Counted from the first letter of the stretch, positions 53,201 to 61,445 are shown. The stretch: 64,000 nucleotides of DNA from Flavobacteriales bacterium (GCA_016124845.1 WGMW01000010.1:1-64000), one strand, 5' to 3'. Numbers and translations: made by a program. The notes: generated by a model from the letters alone, not told the origin.

Positions 53201-53974
53201 CTCAGCCTAAGAAGCGGTGTTGCAAGATTGAACATCTCTCAGGAGATTGTAAAAGATATGAGAGTGCCTCTACCTCCTCTGTCGGTGCAACAGCAGGTTG
53301 TGGGTGAAGTGGAGAAGATCGAGAAGCGTGAAGAGGAGTTGAGGGAGGAAGTCGGTAAGTTGCAAGTTAAGATTGATACCATTGTTACAGCGATGGATCA
53401 TCCTACATCTACTTTAGGTCAAATAGCGTCATTTAAAAACGGCCTTAACTATTCAAGAAATAGTTCTGGAGAGTTGGTCAGTATTGTTGGGGTCGGAGAG
53501 TTCCAAGAGAATTTTTCGCCTGATATGGGTAAGCTGGAAAAAGTACAGGTCGAGGGCAAGTTAAGCGAGGAATATGAACTGCGCGCAGGTGATATATTGG
53601 TGGTGAGGTCAAACGGATCTGCAAATCTTGTTGGAAGGTTTCTCTTCATCTCCAAAGTGCTTGAGAAGACCTCATATTCGGGATTTACCATTCGCATACG
53701 TACCAATCCCGAAGAGGTAAACTCTAAATTTCTCTGTCATTGTTTACGCACCAGTGCGGTCAGAGAGAAAATGACCACAGACAGTAAAGGGTCTAATATC
53801 AAGAGCCTGAACCAGACCCTACTTGCCTCAATCCAAGTGCCTTTGCCTCCTCTCTCAGAACAGCAGCGTATCCTATCTGAGATAGAAGCGATAGAAACCC
53901 GTATCCAAAATTTGGAGGAGGAACTTGCGGCACTTCCCCCCCAGAAGCAAGCAGTACTGAAGAAGTACCTCTGA
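50216..53974 (+). CDS. Single-chain restriction-methylase-specificity enzyme (Type IIG/IIL-like)
   Basis: A 1252-residue protein combining all restriction-modification functions. The N-terminal nuclease has the PD-(D/E)XK pattern Asp100 (GRLDI), Glu115-x-Lys117 (IECK) and Gln136. A helical linker follows, then an N6-adenine methyltransferase with motif I DYAAGSGHF near residue 438 and motif IV NPPY near residue 555. From about residue 875 there are two HsdS-like target-recognition domains (WTLVRIGDVCETGSGGTP and STLGQIASFKNG), each followed by a PLPPLS-plus-coiled-coil spacer. It probably cuts and methylates a bipartite site. An A9 run (52817-52825) sits at the methylase/specificity border, and the specificity part is more AT-rich than the rest. 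No separate hsdR, M or S genes flank it. Confidence 0.9.
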   Translation: MMEHRKFFQALGFIPKENTAEIYTKRYAGDYTIDIDFAKEQILYGDKIVCESKTTQNFSQPENFVVLECVNRLLEKGYRPENIILEKTWGAGHGTSGRLDICVTRDDGSEYLLIECKTRGKEFEKELKRMAKDGGQLFTYFKFSNKADLLMLYASEVKSKEVTYQNEIVKVEDDYRVGDVKDFYDKWNKLTKDNGVFDLWVNPYQFVSKALTPKQLKPIQQEDSGFIFNRFLEILRHNVVSDKPNAFNKIFTLFLCKVYDEKSTKPNEELKFQWLEGVDDDVSFQIRLTDLYKNGMMEFLEKEVTDFSVEEFEREYVDLDEVLKKRLLTKINKLRLEKNNEFAIKEVFDEKSFNENAKVVKEIVELLQGYRLRYNKRQQYLSDFFELLLTTGLKQESGQFFTPVPIAQFIIKSLPIDTMVDEKLEKGERNNLLPYIIDYAAGSGHFLTESMHEVQRLVDAKNPSDYIEDTRKKVDNWHGNHFDWATQYVYGIEKDYRLVKVGKVGCYLHGDGLANVILSDGLGSFRNNTEYKELLRKTDPDFPQDNRQFDMLVSNPPYSVAAFKNAARQYYRDEDFALYDRLTDNSSEIECLFVERTKQLLRDGGVAGVILPSSILSNSGIYTRAREVILNYFDIIAIAELGSNTFMATGTNTVTLFLRRRNNYIHINLRKAVERFFGNGQEVTMNGVEHPVQKYVTHVWEGLSVSDYLTLLQQKPNGQAAVHELYKDYCRKIKAKTDKEFWEKLLRTEQEKLCTFLLVWAQHTVVIKSGEKAAEKRFLGYEFSFRRGSEGIHPIQRGKSISECTQLFDEDSFDNPEKAATYIHRAYKGDYTSEVHDSLKANITRHRLVDMITFDRADFEKSISLAVKKKVTIESRWTLVRIGDVCETGSGGTPLSGTTEYYLNGSILWINSSEVRQGVILDSENKITEAGLINSSAKIFPKNTVLLAMYGATAGQVGILGVEASTNQAVCGIMPSERILPYYLYYVLREQYENILSLRSGVARLNISQEIVKDMRVPLPPLSVQQQVVGEVEKIEKREEELREEVGKLQVKIDTIVTAMDHPTSTLGQIASFKNGLNYSRNSSGELVSIVGVGEFQENFSPDMGKLEKVQVEGKLSEEYELRAGDILVVRSNGSANLVGRFLFISKVLEKTSYSGFTIRIRTNPEEVNSKFLCHCLRTSAVREKMTTDSKGSNIKSLNQTLLASIQVPLPPLSEQQRILSEIEAIETRIQNLEEELAALPPQKQAVLKKYL

Positions 53975-54063
53975 ACCAAAACATTTTTTTGAAGGCAGGG
54001 CAGACCATAAATAGGTTATGGTCTTCGGCTGGATTTTTGATATGTTGAATCAACTCTCAAAAC

Positions 54064-54558
54064 ATGGCTATTAGAAAAGAATTCACGTTGGAGGAGCTTT
54101 ACTTCAATGGCTTCTCAGAAAGGGAAGTGGCAATCATGGACTACATACTTCTTGCGGGAACAGATGACGTAGGTCGCTGTGCCGCGTGTTTCAGACGAGG
54201 GCAGTCCTTAACGATAGATGGCGTGCCGACCCCATCAGTCCTTACCGAAAAGTGTCTTCAACTGCTTATTGATGTCGGATTGGTGCACGACACTCACGAG
54301 AGAGGCAATGATGGAACCAATCACGTGTCAATTCATGGGGATCACTATCTAACGATCAAAGGCCGTACTTTCTCCTGCCTTGGGGGCATGAGGCATTACA
54401 TTACAGAGATGAACAAGGATCGCGAGGAGAATGAGCGGGCACGTGCGGCTTCGATAGAGGCAGTGGAATATTCAAAACGAGCGAACGTCATCTCCGTGGT
54501 TTCTGCTGCTGTTTCCGCAGTATCCGTTTTAATTGTAATTCTAACGTCTGTTTTTTGA
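54064..54558 (+). CDS. Hypothetical tail-anchored protein beside the R-M-S gene
   Basis: A 164-residue protein I do not recognise. The N-terminal about 110 residues look like a compact helical, possibly winged-helix domain (TLEELYFNGFSEREVAIMDY) with three Cys (RCAACF, FSCLGG). A charged helix follows (MNKDREENERARAASIEAVE), then one C-terminal membrane helix (VSAAVSAVSVLIVILTSVF). It starts about 90 bases after the restriction gene on the same strand. A membrane-anchored soluble domain next to a restriction system could be defence-related, but that is only context. Confidence 0.65.
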   Translation: MAIRKEFTLEELYFNGFSEREVAIMDYILLAGTDDVGRCAACFRRGQSLTIDGVPTPSVLTEKCLQLLIDVGLVHDTHERGNDGTNHVSIHGDHYLTIKGRTFSCLGGMRHYITEMNKDREENERARAASIEAVEYSKRANVISVVSAAVSAVSVLIVILTSVF

Positions 54559-54666
54559 GACGCCCCCCGCCCGAGCAACGGTTCTGAAGGGTCTCTTGCT
54601 CATAATCAGCACGATCAGCTTATAATTGATCTATAAACTCGCTTCTCCAAACTCACTTCTCGCAGC

Positions 54667-54990
54667 TCACCCACCCCTCTCAATCCTCCTCAGAATCTCC
54701 TCAATTTCCTGAGGCGATTTACCAGCAAGCAGCCGCGCCAATTCAGGAAAATCAGATTTCTTCAACGCATTCAGGTGGCTCTTACGGTCGCCAATCCAAG
54801 TAAATAGATCATTCGGTTGGCAATGGAAGGTGTTGCACAACCGCTCCATGGTTACCAGCCGTACCTCTTTGGCCTCCGTGTGCAACAGACCCCGTGCCTC
54901 GCTCGGTGTAAAACCATGGTTGATCAGAAAAGAACGGCCATAACGGATGTTGTTCAGGGCTAATAGTCGGTGAATGTCAAGACGTATCAT
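54667..54990 (-). CDS. XRE-like helix-turn-helix regulator
   Basis: About 107 residues from ATG 54990 (the open frame extends to 55044, but the first Met at a domain start is MIRLDIHRLLALNNI). Residues about 5-70 form a Cro/C1-type helix-turn-helix (GRSFLINHGFTPSEARGLLH, then VTMERLCNTFHCQPNDLFTW). The tail (SPQEIEEILRRIERGG) is a short amphipathic helix. It is convergent with the gene at 54064 and transcribed away from the 21-bp array that begins about 75 bases upstream of its start, so its promoter lies between it and the array or within the array. Confidence 0.8.
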   Translation of the reverse strand: MIRLDIHRLLALNNIRYGRSFLINHGFTPSEARGLLHTEAKEVRLVTMERLCNTFHCQPNDLFTWIGDRKSHLNALKKSDFPELARLLAGKSPQEIEEILRRIERGG

Positions 54991-55064
54991 CGCAGATAGA
55001 TTTATTCCATCACAACGTCTTGCAAGTTGAGTTTCGTATATCACTACCCACTCTTTTTGTTAAA

Positions 55065-55316
55065 AAATGCCTCACATTGGTATTTCAATCGCCAACAGGT
55101 GCTTTTCAACCACCAACAAGTGTCGTTGAATCACCAACCATGCATTTTCAACAACCAACTCCAGTTGTTCAATAACCAACCTTGGTTGTGCAATCGCAAA
55201 CAGAAATCGTTCAATCGCCATCCGTGCGTTTGCAATAACCAACAGTAATCGTGCAACAGCCATCCACAAGTGTGCAATCACCAACCAGTGGTTATTCAGC
55301 ACACCATAAGTTTCGG
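55065..55316. repeat. Degenerate 21-bp tandem array 2 (about 10 good units)
   Basis: Ten clear units start every 21 bases from 55086 to 55275 without indels; 55065 and 55296 start weaker end units. Each unit is CAAYNRCCAAC, then about seven variable bases, then a G/T-rich end (KTK). The first half is nearly constant and the second half differs in every unit. Both strands are open through the array: plus-strand heptads read F-N-x-Q-x-x-x, minus-strand heptads read x-x-x-L-V-I-x. It lies between an XRE-like gene (minus) and the 55432 gene (plus). The period equals that of array 1, but the unit sequence differs. Confidence 0.88.
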
Positions 55317-55431
55317 CCAATGCAATGCCCGCTTTTTCACCATCGTTAATGGAGCAGAGGGCGCAAGCTTCCTAAAATGCAAAAGCAGCCCTCCCAAAAG
55401 AAAGACCATGAATCATTAAAAACTGGAAATC

Positions 55432-56388
55432 ATGACAGACGATCAATCAAATCAACTCGACATGCTCCTTATTCTTAAGGACTTCTACACCGCCAATCAA
55501 GTGACCATAGACGCAGTACCCATCCTCGCGCTCAACTTTCCCAAGCTCGCCACCAACATTGCCGTTATCAACAGCAACTTGGCGGGGCAATCGGCCAATA
55601 TCAAGGGGGTTGCACAGACCAAGACCAACCTCCGCACAAACCTCAACGAACTCACATTCAACATCCTTGGTATCGCACGCGCTTGGGCCGTGGCCGAGGG
55701 AAATGCAACGCTGGCCGAAGAGTTCAAGGTCACAGAATCGGGCCTCGAGAAAATAAAGGACGACACCGTTGCCGCCTACTGCACCCATCGCTACATCTTG
55801 GTCAACGATAACTTGGCCTCCATGGCCGATTACGGCATTACCGCAGCCACCATGACCACATGGCAGGACGCCATCACCGATTATGAAAGTGCCGTGGCAA
55901 CGCCCCGCGAGGCCGTAAACACACGAAGTACGCACACAAGCAATCTCAAGACCGTCTTCGATGATACCATGAAGCTCCTCAAAGAGAACATCGACCCCGT
56001 CATGCTCAACTTCAAAACCTCCGACCCCGACCTCTACAACGGGTACACAAAAGCCCGAATCGTCATCGATCGCAAAGGACCTGGAGGTGGCACCGATCCT
56101 TCTTCAACAGATGCCAAGCTCTCAGGACAGATAACCGATGCCAACACGCTTACTCCGATCGTTGAGGTGGCCGTTACGCTAACTTCCTCTACCTCGGGTA
56201 CGGCTACGCCTCCCGTAACCGTGCTTACGGATGTCAATGGAAATTACGTGTTTGAGGGCATTACGCCCGGTGGGTTCTCCTTTTTGGCTGAGAAGGTCGG
56301 GTATGAGTCGGTGAGCAATTCGGGTACGCTGGGGGATGGCGAAAGTGCTGTTTATGACTTTCAGATGACGCCTGTGGTGGTGCCTTGA
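55432..56388 (+). CDS. Helical protein with C-terminal carboxypeptidase-regulatory-like domain
   Basis: A 318-residue protein of unknown function. Residues 1-215 are mostly helical and amphipathic with no family I can name (YTANQVTIDAVPILALNFPK, LNELTFNILGIARAWAVAEG, MADYGITAATMTTWQDAITD). A Gly/Ser linker leads to a carboxypeptidase-regulatory-like beta-sandwich (LSGQITDANTLTPIVEVAVT, TDVNGNYVFEGITPGGFSF). Such sandwiches are normally extracellular, yet the N-terminus (MTDDQSNQLDMLLILKDFY) is no signal peptide. It starts about 115 bases after the 21-bp array, on the strand leading away from it. Confidence 0.8.
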   Translation: MTDDQSNQLDMLLILKDFYTANQVTIDAVPILALNFPKLATNIAVINSNLAGQSANIKGVAQTKTNLRTNLNELTFNILGIARAWAVAEGNATLAEEFKVTESGLEKIKDDTVAAYCTHRYILVNDNLASMADYGITAATMTTWQDAITDYESAVATPREAVNTRSTHTSNLKTVFDDTMKLLKENIDPVMLNFKTSDPDLYNGYTKARIVIDRKGPGGGTDPSSTDAKLSGQITDANTLTPIVEVAVTLTSSTSGTATPPVTVLTDVNGNYVFEGITPGGFSFLAEKVGYESVSNSGTLGDGESAVYDFQMTPVVVP

Positions 56389-56704
56389 TGTTTCTCTTAT
56401 TCTTTTGGCTTGATGCTTCGATAAACTCAGCACAGGTGCTACAGGAACAAAAGATCAAGACTGGCCAAAATCAATTAGGGAAATGCTACGGCTCCCGCCA
56501 ACCACAGATGAAAAGAACTCGCTTCGCTCAGACAGCTTTTCATCTAAAGCCCCTCCCTGCAGCCTTGATTTCTAAATTGATTTTGGCAGGTCGGTTGGTG
56601 GGCGAGCAATTGCGTTTGCTATGGTCGAGGGCAATAGTTCTCTGGAGTAAGCACTTCCAACTTCGTGCAAACTGATTATCTTAGTCTGTACCAATTCCAA
56701 CATC
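56389..56704. other. Intergenic region with repeat words
   Basis: No credible gene in 316 bases. GATGAAAAG (about 56507) and CTTTTCATC (about 56536) form an inverted pair around CTCGCTTCGCTCAG, the reverse complement of the GAGCGAAGCGA word of 1-768. TTCGATAAACTCAGCAC near 56416 is another dispersed-repeat word. Confidence 0.55.
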
Positions 56705-57205
56705 ATGGACCTGAACCATTATCCAAACATTTGGCCTGACCTGCTTCCTGTCTTGGAGGCTGCCCTACAGAAGCATGAAGAGGCCACGGCCAAAATGGCC
56801 GATTTCAGAAAGAAGTACACCTCCGTTAAGAATAAAGCGAAGCGGGTAGAGAAGTATCTGGTAACCATGGATGAGGAGATGAGAAAATACCACGAGCTCT
56901 ACATGCTTGACTGTTTGCGTTTGGCCGAGAACAAATTCGCACTCATTGACAAGAAACTGAAGCGTTTCAAGCAGCACGAGCAACTGTATTGCAATCAATC
57001 GCTCAAGCTGCTCAAGGGTTCAAGGGCCATGGAACCCAATACCACACATTGGCACATACAAAGGATATCGACTTACCTCTATAGATCAAATGAACTTATC
57101 AGAGATGTTTCCGATATGCTCCGTATTGCCAAAGGACATCTGGACAAAGTAGACCACATAAAGAAGTATTGGGCTCAGATCCGTAAACGAAGAAGACCAT
57201 CATAG
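56705..57205 (+). CDS. Hypothetical coiled-coil protein
   Basis: A 166-residue, strongly basic, helical protein that I do not recognise. Heptad-like helices dominate (ALQKHEEATAKMADFRKKYT, KNKAKRVEKYLVTMDEEMRK) and the C-terminus is KKYWAQIRKRRRPS. There is no signal peptide or membrane helix, so it is probably cytoplasmic, perhaps nucleic-acid or protein binding. It stands alone between a repeat-containing gap and a secreted protein gene. Confidence 0.6.
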   Translation: MDLNHYPNIWPDLLPVLEAALQKHEEATAKMADFRKKYTSVKNKAKRVEKYLVTMDEEMRKYHELYMLDCLRLAENKFALIDKKLKRFKQHEQLYCNQSLKLLKGSRAMEPNTTHWHIQRISTYLYRSNELIRDVSDMLRIAKGHLDKVDHIKKYWAQIRKRRRPS

Positions 57206-57325
57206 CCGTCACCAACTAATTGTAGACACCGGACAGACGAAGAGGATGGGCAATGGTAGGTGAATTTATTTGAAGCCGCAGGGTGTTTGATTGTTTCTTT
57301 ACCTTTAACAGACAAAACCTTCCTC

Positions 57326-59875
57326 ATGAGCCGCTCGTCCTCCCGTCTTTCCAAAAGACTGTTGTTTCTTTTTTCAAATCTCTTGGTTTCTTCCCATGCT
57401 TTCTCTCAGATAGGACCGGAGCATGTTCTTACCGACCCGATATTGGAATATCCGCGAGTAATGCATGTTGCCGATCTGGATGGAGATGGGCTGGAGGACA
57501 TTATTGCTGCAGGAGGCGACAATTACTATGGGGCAGCCACGGTGATGGTTTGGTGGCGAAATACGGGGAACAACGAATTTACCGATATGGACACCGTGGC
57601 CATCAACACGCAGCAGGTAAGTGATATCCATGCGGCCGATCTGGATGGGGATGAGGACATCGATATCATCTGTACCTACAACAAGTATTACTGCAACCCG
57701 GACAGCTTGATGGGAGAAGAGAACAGAAATTCCCACATTCCACCGCCACCTCCGCCACCAGTGGAGGGTCGCTTAGTTTGGTTTGAAAATTTGGGGAACG
57801 GACACTTCGGGCCAAAGAACTTCATTGAAGACACCATACCTATTGCTGCTTCCGCTTACGCGGCCGACCTGAATGGTGATAGTTTGGTAGATGTGCTGCT
57901 CGGGGCCAGAAGCGCAACAGAGTTTGACTGTCATCCGGATGTTGGCTTTGCCGCCTGGTACGAGAACCTTGGTAGCGGTCAGTTTGGAGCAAGGCAATTG
58001 TTTTCTCCCTTATCGGATGAGTTTTCGGTATCCGTTGTCCGCAGTGCCGACCTTGATGGGGATGGGGACATGGATGTGGTTGCCACGCAGAACAGGGACG
58101 GGCAGGTGGTGTGGTATGAGAATCTCGGTTCTGGGGCATTCGGAACGCAGCAACCGATCGATAGTTCTCTTGCCTTCAACTGTAATCTATTGGAGATCTC
58201 GGATATTAATAATGACCACCGACCCGACCTTCTGTTGGGGGAATACGGCAAGGTCTTCTGGCTGCAGAATGACTCCGCCAGCTTCAGTAGCGTGCCGCAA
58301 TCCATCATCAGCACCGAGGTGGATTATCTAAAATCCATTTACCCGGCCGACTTGGACAATGACGGGGATATTGACGCCATCTCGGCCTCCAAGTTTGACT
58401 CGAAAGTGGCCTGGTACCCGAACCTTGGTCAAGGTATATTCGGGCCGCAGTTGGTCGTTGATTCGGTGGTTAGAGGTGCCAATCAGGTCATGTCCGTCAA
58501 TGCGAACACGGATGGAAATCTCGAAATCGTAAGCTTGGATTCCTATGGTGATAATGAGGTCTCTTGGTACAAGAACTTGGGTTATTGGACGTTTGACCGG
58601 GAAAACATCATTACACCGGACCTTTACAGGCCGCTCGATTTTCTTTCCGCTGATATTGACAGTGACTCTGATAAGGACATCTTCGTGGTGTCTTACAACA
58701 GCGACAGGCTGAGCCTTTTCGAAAACTTGGGTGGAGGTCTCTTTTCAGACCCCAAGATCATTCTGAAAGGTATTGATGGTGCAAGCAAGGTCAGGGTTGC
58801 CGACCTTGACCTTGATGCTGATCTTGACTTCGTTGTTTACAGCTCCGCTCAACGCAAAATTGACCGGATAGAGAATCTTGGAAATGGCACGTTCAGCTCC
58901 TTGGAGTCAATCGATGGGTATGCCAATGTTACTGACATGACCGTAGCCGACATTGATAATGATAATTATCCGGATCTGGTTACGAGCATCAGCGGGGCTG
59001 TTTATTTGAATATGACGCCTGATAAGGTCGGATGGTACAAAAACCTCGGTAACGGAACGTTCGGGACGTTGCAACTGTTGACCGATTCCATTGACGGCCC
59101 CAGAGGCGTGCTTGCAGCTGACATCGATAACGATCTGGATATGGATCTTCTGGTGGCCGGACACGATGACGACAGAATCTACTGGTTTGAGAACAATGGT
59201 GGAAGCCTTGGCGCCCAACAGGTTTTTGCCGATAGCCTGAACAATGTCGCTCGTGTTTTCTCAACAGACCTGGACCATGATGGCGATGTGGACATCATTT
59301 CTGACGGCAACGCTCATCTTTACTGGTTCGAAAATCTCGGAGGCGGAACCTTTGCGCCACTGGTCATTTCTACCTTGGAAATCAGCGATATGGACATTGC
59401 CGACATCAATGTGGATTCAGCATCAGATATTCTGGTTGCCAATGATCTTGGAGTGTATCTGGAGAATGATGGCACCACCCAGTTCGACTCGATACAGAGT
59501 TTCGGTCAAATTCCAGGCATGAGCTACCTCCTTGCTTCCGATGCAGATGAAGACGGGGATGAGGATGTCTTTACACTATGGACCAATGCCAACCGATTGA
59601 GTTGGTTTGAGAACACTACTCTGAATGTTGGTGTTGCTGAACATTTTGAGCCTCAGATCAACCTATACCCGAATCCGACAACAGGCCAAGCCGTCATCAA
59701 AACCAACGAACCGACCCAATTGACCATCTACAACGCTTTGGGCGAACTTGTGGTGACAAAACGATGCAATGGCTGGGCTTCGATCCACTTGGAAGATCAT
59801 CCCAACGGAGTTTACCTCGTCAACCTTGAAACTTCTGCCGGCATCATCACCAAGAAGCTGATCAAAATGAAGTAG
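57326..59875 (+). CDS. T9SS-secreted FG-GAP/VCBS repeat protein
   Basis: About 849 residues from ATG 57326, which begins a signal peptide (LSKRLLFLFSNLLVSSHAFS); the open frame extends to 57260 without a better start. About twelve FG-GAP/VCBS-type repeats follow, each with a calcium-binding-like loop (ADLDGDGLEDIIAAG, SADLDGDGDMDVVATQNRDG, DIDNDLDMDLLVAG) and a WYENLG turn, forming propeller-like structure. The C-terminus is a T9SS type A sorting domain (LYPNPTTGQAVIKTN ... NGVYLVNLETSAGIITKKL). It is a large secreted or cell-surface protein, probably calcium-dependent; binding partner unknown. It is convergent with the next gene with only four bases between the stops. Confidence 0.9.
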   Translation: MSRSSSRLSKRLLFLFSNLLVSSHAFSQIGPEHVLTDPILEYPRVMHVADLDGDGLEDIIAAGGDNYYGAATVMVWWRNTGNNEFTDMDTVAINTQQVSDIHAADLDGDEDIDIICTYNKYYCNPDSLMGEENRNSHIPPPPPPPVEGRLVWFENLGNGHFGPKNFIEDTIPIAASAYAADLNGDSLVDVLLGARSATEFDCHPDVGFAAWYENLGSGQFGARQLFSPLSDEFSVSVVRSADLDGDGDMDVVATQNRDGQVVWYENLGSGAFGTQQPIDSSLAFNCNLLEISDINNDHRPDLLLGEYGKVFWLQNDSASFSSVPQSIISTEVDYLKSIYPADLDNDGDIDAISASKFDSKVAWYPNLGQGIFGPQLVVDSVVRGANQVMSVNANTDGNLEIVSLDSYGDNEVSWYKNLGYWTFDRENIITPDLYRPLDFLSADIDSDSDKDIFVVSYNSDRLSLFENLGGGLFSDPKIILKGIDGASKVRVADLDLDADLDFVVYSSAQRKIDRIENLGNGTFSSLESIDGYANVTDMTVADIDNDNYPDLVTSISGAVYLNMTPDKVGWYKNLGNGTFGTLQLLTDSIDGPRGVLAADIDNDLDMDLLVAGHDDDRIYWFENNGGSLGAQQVFADSLNNVARVFSTDLDHDGDVDIISDGNAHLYWFENLGGGTFAPLVISTLEISDMDIADINVDSASDILVANDLGVYLENDGTTQFDSIQSFGQIPGMSYLLASDADEDGDEDVFTLWTNANRLSWFENTTLNVGVAEHFEPQINLYPNPTTGQAVIKTNEPTQLTIYNALGELVVTKRCNGWASIHLEDHPNGVYLVNLETSAGIITKKLIKMK

Positions 59876-59879
59876 CGGC

Positions 59880-61445
59880 TTACTCCGCTTTAAAGAAGCG
59901 CTGCGTGCCAACCCGTTCGCCCTGTCCGATTCGCAGGAGGTAGCTTCCTGCCCCAAGGCGTGAAACATCAAGCTGATTACCCACACAGTTGGTGCGCCTT
60001 AGAACCTCCCTACCAGCAACATCCAGTATGCTCACATCAAAAGGCGCAGCGTTGGGTAGTTGAATATAGACCCTGTCTCGCACAGGATTCGGGTAGAGAT
60101 GTATTTCAGGGGGTTCCTCCAAGTGATCATCCACCCCTACATACATGCAATTATGCTCGGGATGAACCGTAGTTGTGTCTACCAGAATCTGCTCATCACC
60201 GGGTTCATAAGCCACATAACTGAACAGAATGAGCATCATCTCCTGATCCGAATCATTGCCTGCGCTTACGGTTTGCGGAGGATTGTTCGGGTTATCAGAA
60301 TTGTTGGATGTGTTGTCATAGGTCGCCTCACCATGGAAAACCGTTCCTCCAGGTATTCTTATCGGTTGGCGGAAGTCATAGAATCCCTGCCAATGAAAAT
60401 TCCAATGATCGATCTCCATCAGCGGAACCGTTTCGTTATTTGGCAGAACGGCCCACGTTCTGGCATTGTTTCCCAACAGGTGCATATGAATGTTTACGTC
60501 CAGCAGCGTAATGTCCTGTTGAAGGGGTAGCGTGTACTGCCCCGTGAATGTCCTGACCTCACTGGCCGGAATGGTCAACGTTCCTTCATTCAAATGGAAA
60601 TGGTCGATAAATGAATGGATCTGAATCTCACGAAGCGGCTCGGTAGTATAGATCATATTGATCTTCGACTGATCCGTCTGACCGTTTGAGGTTGCCGGGT
60701 AGTGAACCTGCATTACGATGGAAGCACCAGCTGGAATCCGCACGCCCATACCATCTGGAAAAACCCTTTTGCCCTGCCCCGGCCCCCAACCTGCTACTGG
60801 AACGGATGCTTCGCTATTGGTAGAGCCGAAGCTTGTATATCCAGGTCCTGGTTCGGCCTCATCAAACTGTTGGGGTAGATCTGTCTCGTCATAATAGATC
60901 ATGACATGATGAACTGCCGCGCGATTGCCTGGTACTACTTCAAGTGCGGTGACATAAATATCCTGCGGAAACGAGGTGGGCACAACGAAACATCGGAACA
61001 CGTCCTCTCCACTTGTATTGACGATGTATTCCGGCATTGTCAGCACAAGGTCTGGTGAGGATATCTCCTCATCTCCCGAATAAACAGGCTGAACAGGCGG
61101 CAACCCATTGCCTTCCGGTGTTCCTGCATTCACCCATTCGGTTATCGTCTGTATCTCCTCATCCGTTAGCATACGCTCATGGGCCAAATGGTTATAATCC
61201 GGATTGGGAGGCCAAGGCGGCATGGTGCCCGCATTTACCGATTGCATGACGCCATAAGCTGCGGCCGATGCATCATCATAGCTCATCAATGAAAAAGGAG
61301 CGATTCCACCTACATGGTGGCATGTTGTACAATGCTCGAATAAGATACAGGCCACATCTGAATTGTAAGTCACCGATTGCGCAGAACCATGAATCGGACC
61401 GACAAACGCGCTCATTAACAATATTATTTGGACAACCTGTCTCAT
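59880..61445 (-). CDS. T9SS-secreted cytochrome c / copper monooxygenase-like protein
   Basis: A 521-residue exported protein. After the signal peptide (VVQIILLMSAFVGPIHGSAQ), a cytochrome c-like module has the haem motif CTTCHH and MPPWPPNPDYNHLAHERMLT. Then comes a two-domain copper type II, ascorbate-dependent monooxygenase-like region (PHM/DBM type) with candidate copper ligands in AAVHHVMIYYDE, MQVHYPATSN and NIHMHLLGNNARTWA. It ends in a T9SS type A sorting domain (LYPNPVRDRVYIQLPN ... GSYLLRIGQGERVGTQRF). The predicted role is oxidation of an extracellular substrate, with the haem possibly supplying electrons; this is inference. Confidence 0.85.
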   Translation of the reverse strand: MRQVVQIILLMSAFVGPIHGSAQSVTYNSDVACILFEHCTTCHHVGGIAPFSLMSYDDASAAAYGVMQSVNAGTMPPWPPNPDYNHLAHERMLTDEEIQTITEWVNAGTPEGNGLPPVQPVYSGDEEISSPDLVLTMPEYIVNTSGEDVFRCFVVPTSFPQDIYVTALEVVPGNRAAVHHVMIYYDETDLPQQFDEAEPGPGYTSFGSTNSEASVPVAGWGPGQGKRVFPDGMGVRIPAGASIVMQVHYPATSNGQTDQSKINMIYTTEPLREIQIHSFIDHFHLNEGTLTIPASEVRTFTGQYTLPLQQDITLLDVNIHMHLLGNNARTWAVLPNNETVPLMEIDHWNFHWQGFYDFRQPIRIPGGTVFHGEATYDNTSNNSDNPNNPPQTVSAGNDSDQEMMLILFSYVAYEPGDEQILVDTTTVHPEHNCMYVGVDDHLEEPPEIHLYPNPVRDRVYIQLPNAAPFDVSILDVAGREVLRRTNCVGNQLDVSRLGAGSYLLRIGQGERVGTQRFFKAE

